The translations under genes were made by a program, and so were the position numbers. Source: Ampelocalamus luodianensis (Eukaryota > Streptophyta > Magnoliopsida > Poales > Poaceae). Taken from it: 64,000 nucleotides of DNA. The notes beneath the pieces are model-generated. The model saw only the letters and a list, made by a program, of their open reading frames with translations, searched no databases and was not told the DNA's origin. Location of the stretch: positions 20,351,840-20,415,839 of the forward strand of contig CM070628.1 in assembly GCA_036346255.1 (NCBI GenBank). Direction: 5' to 3'. This document shows, piece by piece, positions 47,996 through 59,900 of the stretch (position 1 is the stretch's first letter; the number at the start of each line of letters is the position of its first letter).

Positions 47996-50900
47996 TTACC
48001 TCCATGATCCATCTATCTCTCGAACCAGCAAACACATCAAAAGCCGCAACAATTCCACCATGTTGCCGATGCCCACCGGCAGCCACCGCCACTCTGAGAT
48101 CCCGCATAGAGTTGGCCAAATAGGCCATGCTGCCGGCGGCGGCCGAGGCACGACATTGTAGGCCCGGCCTAGGCAAAGCACAGCCCACACTATTCTTGGG
48201 CCATGCTGGCCCAACACGATAGACCGGGCCATGCTTGGGTCGCCACCTAGGCACGATCTGGTGCGACGCGCGATGAATAGTGTCGGCGTGCGGGCACGGC
48301 ATGAGCACGAAAGGCCTAGCACGACACATCCGCCGGGCGCTAGAGGGAGGCGAGGGCGTGGCCGCGTGGGTCGGGGCGGTACCAGTGTGGAGGAAGGTGC
48401 AGCAGCGCGGCGGCCGGGGGAGGTGAGGCGTGAGGGAAACGGCGTCGTGGCCGAGGCTTGAGGGTGAAGGGTGTGTGCGGCCGGGAGGAGAGGAGGCGGG
48501 AGCTTGAGGCGCGGGACGAGAGGAGGCGGCGGCGCGAGCGGTGCGAGTGCGGGCGGGTGGCGTCGGCGCTAAGGGAGAGAGGTCATGAGGCGTTGTCGGT
48601 GTTGAGGAGTGAGAGTGCGAGGCCGTGAGCTGTGAGGAGGCGGCGAAGGGGCCGGAGGAGAGGAGCACTGTGAGGAGGCGGCGTGGGAGGACGAGGAGGA
48701 GGCGTGAGGGAGAAGCGTGGGCGGCGAGGAGGTGAGAGTGGGGTGGTGGCCCGTCTTTGAGCCATTGAGGAGGCGTCAGCGGCGGGAGATGAGAGGTGGA
48801 GCGCGTGGTGGAGGCGGTGGGCGCCGTGGAGGGAGCGGTGGTAGCACTGGCGGTAGGTCAACGTGGTGGCGCGGGGACCGGGTGAGTGGAGCGCGATGCG
48901 CGCGAGTGCGGAGGTAGTGCCGCACAGCACAGCGGGTAGAGGCGGCGGGACGCGGTGGTAGAAGAAGGGCCAGGAGGCGGGCGGTGGGCGGCGGCGAGCG
49001 GGCTCATGGGCGTGCCAGCGCGACGACCAACGAAAATCGGCCGTTGGCGTCATGTTTTACCTTTTGACCATTTTTACCATTGGGGTCTTAAAAATAGCAA
49101 AAAAAAAAAATCTGCATTTTCTATAAATAGCCACCATACCCCCTCATTCACACACCTTCATTCTCCATTCTCTCTTTGCAATTGCGTTGTGCAAATCCAA
49201 ATCTATGTTGAGCTAATTTGGCAAAATTCAAAAAATTGTGCCAAAATTTGAAAACTTCAATTTTAATTTGCAAGTCGTGAAAGAGGTACAATACTATTTT
49301 GCAATCCTTTTATTGTTAGTTTTGTTATGCTAATATGAAAGTAGTAATAGTGTTAGTATCAATTTTACAGTTTTCATTATGGACAGTCCTTACGACAGCT
49401 TTCCTATTGGTGATTACGGACTTTCACAGGAGAAATTGCGTCCATGGAGGTGGTTGCGGCTCCCTCAAGCCAACCGGGGTTTCAGGAAGAAGTGCAAGCG
49501 GAGTTCCGTCATCATCGGGCTCCACGACAGCGGGAGCAAAGAGGTCAAGATCGTCTACATCGGGAGTGTGGGAGAATTTTGACAGGACAACCAAGCAAGA
49601 CGCAGCGGGAAATGATGTACCATATGCTATTTGTAAAATTTATCGCCATGAATTGTTTGCAAATTACAGGTGTAACGGGGCACTTGCTTAGACATGCTAC
49701 AATATGTGATGAACCACGGAGGTCTGATTTGGCGATCTTTTGATGAGAAGATACGTCCGTGTGTAGTCGCTCAACTCTCACGATCCACAGCTACGAACTT
49801 CGCAGGAGGCTCGAAACCACGCATAATCGTTGAGCGCTCGACAAGTTGTTATCAACCATGCATGAATACTGGATGACGACCATGAAGATCGATTCTGCAT
49901 ACGCAGAAGAAGCACGCATAAGAACAAGATAAATATCAATATGAAATTGCAAATAAGATTGAAAATTTTGATTTAAGTTGGGATTCCGAATAAGGATCTT
50001 GAGTGGATGGTCTAGTCGACACACACAGAAGATACAAATTGCAATGAAGGCAAACTAAACATAAACGAAATCCAAGAAAAACTAGAGGGTATGGCCACTA
50101 CTTAAGGAGGAAGAGAGGCGCGGCATTGTTCATGCATGAATAGTGCCACATGAACAGTAGACAATGGCACTGTTCATGTGTGAATAGTGCCACATGAACA
50201 GTACCCCCAGAAACCCTAGGTGGCCATATGGGCTACGGAGGTGGTCGGCCCAAATTGTGGGGACCCCGGTAATTATCTCCATAAGGCCGAGATTAGACAA
50301 GGTTTTAGGAGATAATTACTGAGTCTCCGATAAATAATTCAATTTAACTCTATCCAAGTGAGAGGCTTGGCGAATACTAGAGCCTCAACGATCATGCGTA
50401 TTTGCTCCCTTGCGGCGCTACATGATTGTCGATTCTCCCTCGATTGAGCACTACATAGCGAGTTAAATGGGAATTCATCAACAACAGTATGAATTATATT
50501 GGCTCCCAAGATCAACGACCAATATACTCATACCCTCATCCAACGTTGATTACATCCATACAACACATACAGTGAGAATTCAAAGACATCTTGCATAATA
50601 GTTAAGGTCTCTGACTTATTACACAGTAGCCGGCCAAATTCAAAGTAAGTATCAAGTAGCGGCGGAAATAAATAAATAAAGCAAAAGACCCGTAGTGGTA
50701 TGCCCATCACCCATCGACAACCGGTGGGGTTAAATGATAACACACTACTCGTTAGTGTCACCCAAGCCAACACTAACGAGATCGTCATACTCACAATCTT
50801 CCTCACTGAAAAGGCGACAAACATCTGGTGAGTACAAGTGTACTCATAAGTCTTACACAAATAAAAATAGTTATGCATAAGGGTCATTCAAAGGATGGCT

Positions 50901-53900
50901 CATATTGGTTTAGTTTTGCGAAAGAGAGCGCAACCATTAACATCCTACACATACTAGTTTTCATGTGCCCATTTTAAAATCAGATTTGAAGTAGAAGTAA
51001 AGCATGTAATAAAGCATTTGATAATAAACAATTGAATCATACAAAGACCAAAGTGGCAGCCCACTTTGATGTACTAAACACATGAACAACCCGTTCATGG
51101 CGAATACCAAGTTCAACCACAATTTTAATTAAAGTCTAACAATAGTAACTCCCGAACTCAAGCGGTTGTCCATAGCAGTGGACACGGCTATTCGAATAGA
51201 TTGATACCTGCGAGGGTGTACTACTTTACCACACGACTTGATTGGCCGTAAGCCTCCGGATGCCTCGAATATAGCATACTACCTATGGTATGCGGTGGGC
51301 AAATCAAGATATGGTCGTTTTTAGCAAGGCGATTCCATTGGCTAAGTCCCTCAACCCGGGGCTCCTAGGAACATAAGGCGTTACGGCTTTTATGCCTATC
51401 GGCCCCAAAGGAACATAGGATTTCACGGTCCTATGCCCTTACAATTTCACCACCGTGGGACCCAACACAACGAAACCCTCCCCCTACTTAACCATACGGC
51501 ACCCATATACCGCGTGTGGCAGCACAAGTATATACTTGAATTAACGACGTTACCAAAGTTCGGTCCTCAATTGTCCAGACAAGTCCTTCCACTTACCCAA
51601 TGCTCGTGCACAAAGCACCATCACTAACCAACACTTGTCCATACCAAAAGCACATTTAAAAATGACAAAATTTAACTCATAGAACAGCTACAAAGATCTG
51701 AAGTATAAATCATAAAATGAGAGTTGTGTTTGTCCCAAAACATGGGTTATTCCGACGATCGAACTACAGTGTCTAGACTTGCATGGCTAAGCAATTCTAT
51801 AACCCATAATTCACACATCCTATCTTAAGCATATAGGAGTTGGCATAATTCAAGATTAACCTCAAGCATAGGACATAACTAAGCTACACATCACAAAGAT
51901 ATTGACATAATCAAAATAGCATGCAAGCAATTATCATTGCACTAACTTAACCAAGCGGGATCAAATATGATGCAAAGAAAGTTCAAATGATGCTTGCCTT
52001 GCTGGTACAGTAGCTGCTCGCTCTCAGTGGCGTAAGTGTCGATATCAATATGCTAAGGATCTATATAATTATAACATCAAATAAATCAGAAAACAACTCA
52101 AAAACCAAAATGCTCAAAAATGCATAATTTTTCGACAGTAGTTAGGTCATGATTTTAGATGGATTTAGGTAAAGGAATTATTCCATTTGGAGTTATGAAT
52201 TGGAAGTTATGTTATTTTGAATTTCAGGTTTCATTAACCCTAAGTTATGCAATTTAATTATTTGGCCAAAATTTGTAGAATAGTGGTGGGGTAGAGGATT
52301 ACATAGGTAAATAGGTAATATTAATACAAGTTCAAAACAGTTGAGTTTGCCTATTTGGAGTTTTATGATTTAGTTATGTATTTTCAAAGTTATCAGCCTT
52401 TTATAGTATAAAGAAAATGGAGTTAAAGATAATATTCTCCCAAAAATAGTTTCTGTGACAGAGGTAATATGGAGACCATTTTTAGAATTAAGTTCACCAA
52501 AAATGAAAATTATCAAAAGTGGTCACACTGTTTTTGGAGCTCCCAAAAATTACTTATGCATTTTTGAAGTTATCAGTCATTTTTCTATTGTACAAATAAT
52601 AGCTTTAATGAATTAATCTCAATCAATACTTTCTGCTACAGAGACAGGTTTGAAACTAATTTTAATACAAATTTCATTAAATATGAAAAATATGAAGTGG
52701 TTTCACCGATTTGGAGTTAAAATGATTTAGTTATGAATTTTAGAAGTTATATATATTTTTAGGTGTGCGATAAATGGTTTTCAGTTTTATAATTCATTTG
52801 CTACTTTCCTCACGGCGCGCGCTAGCGCGATCCACGACTAGCGGCCGATGAATAGCGCACTTTCTTTTAACTCGGACTTTTTAATTTGGCGCCGACATGT
52901 GAGTCCCCGTCGGCGCACACGGTCCATGAGGGCTGGTTCCACGCTGGCGCTGCGCCGCCGCACTTACCTGCTGGTCCCATATCGACCGCGAGGCTTTAAA
53001 CTCAAAGTCCCGTTTTTACGTGTGGAGCCGCATGTAAGTGAGACATTAGCGTCGCTAAACGAGGGATTAAATGCTAATGATTATCATTTATTCCTAATCA
53101 TTAGCTCTGATGTTGTCGGCGTGCGACAGCGGGACTTCCGGTCCGCGCGTTCCACCGGGCGGTTTTCGGCGATTCGGCTGCCGCGGCGCTAACCAAGGGC
53201 ATGGGCGGATGTAGAATAGCAAGGCGCTCCTAACGGAGTAGTCGACGTGGCCGAGCGCCCGAGCGGCTGGCTGGAGTTAGCGGCGGCGGTTCAAGCGGCA
53301 AAAGCGGCGGCGGTTCAAGCGGCAAAAGTGCAAGTAGCTCGACCGAGCTTCTCGGTACAACCTGGTGGTTGCTTATGCTACCTAAAGGTTTGGGAGGTCA
53401 CTTGGGTGTGAGAAGCTTGGGAAGCTTGGAGATGGTGGAGTAGTGGCGTGGGAGAAGAAAGTGGCGGCAACTCGGTTTCACGAGGAGAGGATTCCCTGAG
53501 CAAAACCAGGAGAAAGAATGATCAAGATGACTTAAAGATCATCGGAGGAAGCTATAGAAGCGAGAAATTTGACAATAACTTAGGACCTAAGTGGGAGGCG
53601 AAAAGGTTGTCCTTGGGCGACAAGAGGAACACCTTCAAATTAGCTGGATCTGTCGTGCATTGCCGAAACCAAGTGAGGGTTTTGATCGATAAACTAAGGC
53701 ATACAAGGTGACGCGGTGGAATGTGGACCATACCTCCAGGAGACAAGAAATGGCTCGAGGATGTCACTCGGTGCGTGCCCAGGCGGCGAATAGCACCAAG
53801 GTGGAACCAACGCTACAAGTCATCGCAAGAGCTAGGGTTAGCAAAAATGGAGAAGGCATGGAAGGTAGAAGGCGAGGCACGGTGTTGAAGCTTACCGAGA

Positions 53901-56900
53901 GAGATGAGCTCAAGGAAGCTTCCCTCTCCTCTGTCAGCCGAGGAGAAGTGAGGGGAAAGGAGGGCTTCGAGGGGTGATAAGCGATGGGGGCGTTGGGGGT
54001 GGAGTGCGGTGTGCGAGGAGAAGCGGGGGCAGACCAGCGAGCGCGGTGAGGTGGCGAGGATCGAGGCGACACGACGGCGTGGCGGAGTGTCTGCGGCGCC
54101 AGTGAGGTTGAAGCGTCTTGACAAGCGGGCGCGATGGCGGCGACTTAAGGTGCGAGGGTAAGTCGGCGCTACGTGGCTGATTTTAGCGTTAGATTAGGAT
54201 CGAGCGGATGATATTGGTGGGGGCATTCGGACGGGTCAACGGACGGCGAGATGCGGGCGTTGAGCGAGATCGAGCGGTGCATGTGATGGTGCGTTTAGGA
54301 GGTTGGGTGAGCGGCTCGCGAGTCCGACTTCGCGCTGATGAATAATGTGATCGGTTTGGGTTAAGGGTTTGACTGAATTTTCAATTTGTTCTTCCTACTT
54401 TGACCGGGCTTAAAATTAGAAATAAAATCCTAAAATCATGAAATAAATTGTGGGGTTCCTGAGAGATATAGTTCCCATAAAAATTATGAAACCTTACTGT
54501 TCATAATAAAATTTGTGACATTTAAATTCAAACATGTTGTATGTCTATGAATGTTGTTTGAATTTTAATTAGGTTCAAACTGTTCCCAAAAATTTTGGAA
54601 AAATTATATTTATTCATGAAAACTAATGTAGTATTTGATTAATTTGGTTTTAGATGATGATCCCAACTTTTTATCACTGATTCGAATTGAAATGTGAATT
54701 TTGATGTGTATGTTCACCCCAAATTAGATTTTCCAAGTACAATATATTATGGAAATGTTTTGAATTTGATAATGCATGTTATTGAAATACATATTAATCC
54801 AATTTAATTGTTGGGGCTGTGACACAAATACCCTAAAGTGGTGGTTGTCCTTTGGACCAAATAATTGATACAAGGCTCTTGGCCCTATGAGAGGTGGCGC
54901 AGCACCAGATATAAGTGAAATACATTCGTCGTCACGTTGGAGTAGCATTTTGCCGGCGAATCGATGTGATGAAGTAGCCAGTTGGAGGTGGAGTAGCGGT
55001 GCGTATTCGACGGGTTGATGTCCTCATCAAGATGTCGAACTAAGTAAGGATTAGCGATGAAGCGACGCTTGGATGCAATACAACCCGATAGTACGGTATC
55101 TATTGGCGATGGGTGTGCGTCCAAGAAAGTTCGGTTTGGACATAGAGGTAAGGTGAAACTCTACTTACCTCATGCTTAAGCATCTTTACCATACAAGAGC
55201 ACTTTTTGTTTTTATTCAAATGCACTATCCTAGCAAGCGGTACTATACTAATGGCGAGCAACATTGGTTAGTTGAGAAGATCTTGTCATTTTTAGAAATT
55301 TTTATGAGGCAAGCTGTTGCTTTGTCCATTGTCTACTATCCAACATCTCCTATCATCGTGCATACTATTTCTGATTGCTACTCAATTGAAAATGCATGAA
55401 AATGACTTAGTTTTACATGAGGCTATTGTTTCCATGAAATCTAAATACCTTAAATATTGAGAGAAATCCTTACCTATATGCATTTACATTTCTTTTAGAT
55501 CCTAGGGCTAAAATTGATGCATTTGGTATTATACTTGATCTTCTTAGTGATGCTACGGGCTAGACTATCGACTATTTTGCGAAGTTCATTCTCGGTTATC
55601 GAGGTTTACCAAAGGTATGAAAATAAGTTCTAGAAGTGCGCTCATAGCGACCTCCAGTAGCCCCACTCAGTGGGAAGACAAATATGTGAGGTGCGATCTT
55701 GGTGCCTCTTCCTCCAGTCTGGTCGGTCTTCTTCTTCTTCTACACAGCGTGCGCTCGGCTAAGACCCATAAGGAGCGAGGAACTATCCACCTATCGGACG
55801 GTGATACGGTAGATTTCAACTCGAGAAAGCCGACATCTTGCAATGGTGGCAAGCCCATAAGTTAACATATCCGTGCTATCCATACTTGCGTGATGTGTTA
55901 AGCTTGTTCTTATCTCTACGGTTTCCTCACGATGCGCTTTCAATCTTTTGAAAGAATATTGGAGGAGAGAAGAATAAGTCTCACAAGTGAGATGGTGGTG
56001 ATCTTTCTAACTGTGAAGGACTGGGAACAAGCTGATTCACGAACACAACACTTTGTGGAAAATCCAGAGTTGTCGAAGGTGCTCGAAAATCTGTACTTAG
56101 ACAATGACACTGGCACATAGAATAAGGATGTATCATGTATGTAGAATTGTAGAGCTATAGGTTGTACCCTTTTTCCTTTGCCAAGGTTTTCTCATTTTGA
56201 GTTTTTACTTGGCGAAGGTTTTAACAAGGCAGCCAGTTAGATATTAATAAAGCTTTTTATTATATTTTCAATATGATTGTCTTATTTTTTTTCAATGTTC
56301 ATGCCTACTTTTGAATTCTACATATTTTTCTAATTTTTCTAGATTTTTTTGGATTCTTTTCATTCTGACGACCCAAACGGGCTAAGCGGGCCTGATTGGC
56401 CCGAGGCTAAAGCGAGGTTAGGCGGCCGGCCACGGAATGAATGCCCAATGGGCCATGCCTCGGTCGCCACCCTGGCCCGTGGGCAGGCTCGACACAGCAC
56501 AAATAGTAACTAGGCCGAAATGGGCCGTGCCTAGCCGGGCCCGTGCCTGCCGAGCCGGGCCACCCGTTTGGCCATCTCTATCTCCGCACCACCTGTAGCA
56601 CAAACAACCCACCCAATGACACCTCACAGCTTCAAAACGTTGGGGATGCACCTCCGCCTTCGCATCCACCTTACCCTCTTGTTCCTGCTCACCAGCTTTG
56701 GGCGACAACACATCCACCACGACCTCCTCCCCGGCCTCGCCCCCGATACCATCCTCCTCGACCACCTCGATGGCACGCTCCACGGGCACCTCCGATGTGG
56801 TTGCCTTATGTGAGACCCCGGTTTACTTAACTTGTATTGTTTAGTCATCCATTGACCCTAACACCACAAATTAAATAAACCAAGACTCGAGATGTGTATA

Positions 56901-59900
56901 CTTCCCAGAATAAGCAGTATACACACCCCTTAACAAAATAGGCGTCATATTCATACCACGATATAACAAGTCTAGCAAAAGACGTACATAAGTAAAGTTA
57001 TTACAACACGGGCCGACCGGCCAAATAGCAACAAGTTAAAAGGGAACAGCGGAAGCAAAAGACGCCATAAGATGGCTTAAACCAAAATGCGATCAGTTAG
57101 CCTCATAAACCACGGGGGCAGCCGAGGCAGGCCGCTGAGCTAGTCGTCCCACACACCACCACAGCACAACTCACAGAAGTGAGGCCCTTGGGGCTCACCT
57201 TCTTCCTCTGCATCCAAAAATATTAAGCAAGACAACTGAGTACAAAAATTGTACTCGTAAGACTGACGTGTAGAATAGCAGACCTATACATATTCTACAT
57301 GCAGGTTTATTTAAGTGGAGGTTGTATGTCTCATTTGCACAAAGCCAACTTTATTTTCAATAATGTAATAAGTTGAAAGCGAGTTATCAAAATCTGATTT
57401 TTACCAGTTAAAACAATAGCGTAACAAGTTAAGCATAAATAATCACCTATCCATAGCACGAATCCCTGATTCGTACCACCCATCAAGTTTTAATTAGAAA
57501 TGTTGTAGTCTAACTCTTGAAAAGCTTACCCAAGCGTGTCCATGACCTAGGACGAGGCTATTTGAATAGTTTTATACCCTGCAGGGGTGTACCAATGTAC
57601 CCACACTTCAGACCGCCTTTAAGCCACAAGATTAGCACACTTCCGAAGGTATGCCGGCACAGCTAAATCCTACTAGACATTTCCAATGAATGATGCTAAT
57701 TAAGAGCCGCAACTCACGGGGATAAGGATACATTAAACAACCTAACCGGTCTGCTAATGCTCCCCTCCCACACCACACACACACACATATTTTTAACACA
57801 CCCACCGACCAGCTCATAATTAACACCTCCCAAAGTACTTAGTCAAGAGAGGTCCCATTTTCCTCTAGTGTGGTTAGCACGCACAAATTGCCTGGATAAC
57901 AGATACTCACAAGATGTTCGGTCCTTAATTGACCCGGGCACCATTCCAGTCACACCCAAATTCACACCGTCTAACCATTGTGCCCAAGTCCAAATCCGTT
58001 TTGTTTTTAGTTTTGATTTTTGCAAATAATTATAACTCAAAACTGAAACATAAAGATCATAATAAGTTTATGTGATCAAAGTTATCGACTAAGTCGATAA
58101 CTGCCCATTTCTACCGACATCTAAGCATGACTAGGCAATGTGTTTCGCAAACCTACTAAGTGACAAGAGCCCATCCAACGAGCTCCACTCACAGCAATAA
58201 CCTAGGCTCATGGTAGTAGAGGAATCATCATTTGCCTAAGAAAATGCATCTATTAGGTCTACTAACGACAATAGTTAACACAAAGTAGCAATGCATACAT
58301 AACTTTTGCAATCAACATAAATACTCAAAATACTAGGATTAATATGATCAAACTGCTTGCCTTGCTGGAGTACAGGTTCAGGCTGCGGTGGCTCAGGATC
58401 AATATCAATAATATCCTCGGAACCTAATGTGAAAAGGCGATAACCCAATAAGAACAAAGAACTCCAAATAAACTCCAACAGCAAAAGTTATCCAAATGCA
58501 ATGAAATTTACACAGCAGCTAGAGGATGATTTTATACATATTTAGAAACAAGAAACATGTCATTTGGACTTAACATGCAAAAGTTATGGCTAAAACAAGT
58601 TTTCTCAGCCTAATAAATCCCAGATTAATCTCTATTTGTTACTGTTCATGGCACAACTTTCCAGAATGATCCAGAGTCTGAAATTTTTATGGTAGGTAGG
58701 TTAAAATATTCTAAGAATAGCAAAATTGAGTTTGCACAATTTGGAGTTACAATGAATTAGTTACGATTTTCTTAAGTTATACAACTAGCATATTTCACTT
58801 TACAGGAACATAAATATGAATAACACCTATGCTAAGCTAAAGTACACCACGGAGGAATTTCTGACACAGGTTTGCTCAAAAGGAGTTATACACAAAAAGT
58901 TATACATTTTACAAAAAAAAATTAAGTGATTTTCCTATCCCTTACTTCATTTAAGCTTCTACTGCAAGTTTCAATAAATTCCAGACTAGAAAAGTAACCA
59001 CAAATACTCTCAAATTAAATTTTATCCTACCACAAAGCTCTGCAACTTGAATCATTCAAAAAGGAGCTCAGAGACAAACTTATGCATTTATGAAAATTGA
59101 ATCTACAAAATACTTAGAAAATTGGAGCCCTCGGAGGTCCAGCGAGAACTAGAAACACGGGAGGTCGTGGCCGTTAAGATCATATCCAACGATTCTGACG
59201 AGGGAAGGGCTCACGGCGCGCGTGAGAGGCTCCTCGTGCGCAAAGGAGGTCGTGGCCGTCATATCAAGATCTGGCGGTCACGAGCACTAGAAGTCCTAAG
59301 CGCAAATCCACGGAGGAGTGCGGATGGTGGGATTTCTCGGGGAGGTCTGGCGATCTAGATCTACGGGGAGGTGCGAAGGAGGTCCTCGAAGGGGAGGTGC
59401 GGGCGGTTACGATTTACTCGGGAGAGTCCGAGCGGTCGGTCGAGCGAGAGGAGGTCCAAGCGATAAGATTTTACGAGAGAGGTCGGGGCGGTTAAGATCT
59501 CCACGGGAGGTCTTCAATGGTCGAGATACGCCCAAGAGAGGTCCTGAGGTTTAGCTTCTCAGAACCAAGGACCGGTGGGAGGTCTTGAGGTGGTCTTTGC
59601 AAAAATGACCGGGAGGTCTTTTGCAAAGAGGACCAGGTGCTCCTGATCTGATTAATTCTAAGGAGGTCGAGCGGTGGAGATCAAGGCGAGGAGGTCCTAG
59701 GCAGTGCGATCTAAGCGAGAGAGGTCTGGCGGCTAGGATCTAAACCACAGATGTCTTTAACGGTTGAGATAACTCTAGGAGGTCCACGATGCTTAACGTT
59801 TGGGCAGAAGAGAACCTCACTGCACAAATCTTATCTCGGGTGGTCCCAAGCGGTGAGATTGACTAGGGGAGGTCACGAGACTAGAGTTTTCCAGAAATGA

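Larger units (their letters stand above)
48107..56580 (+). mobile_element. hAT element (Ac-like), 8.5 kb with nested LTRs
   Basis: The left terminus TAGAGTTGGCCAAA matches the reverse complement of the right terminus (TAGAGATGGCCAAA) at 13 of 14 bases. Both subterminal regions carry GCCATGC-, GGTCGCCACC- and GGGCC-rich words. The flanking 8-mers are ATCCCGCA (48099-48106) and TCTCCGCA (56581-56588), the same at the last five positions, an eroded 8-bp duplication. Between them are transposase remnants on the plus strand (49379-49745 and 55172-56119). A gypsy LTR fragment and solo LTR B4 sit in the middle. The 48330-49040 stretch is a G-rich leader with no domain in any frame. Confidence 0.85.

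Noticed and set aside
47991..48668. 225-codon minus-strand frame rich in Pro, Ser and Ala
   Set aside because: It crosses the hAT terminus and runs through the G-rich hAT leader, so it mixes two elements; only its last 37 codons fall in the CACTA candidate frame.
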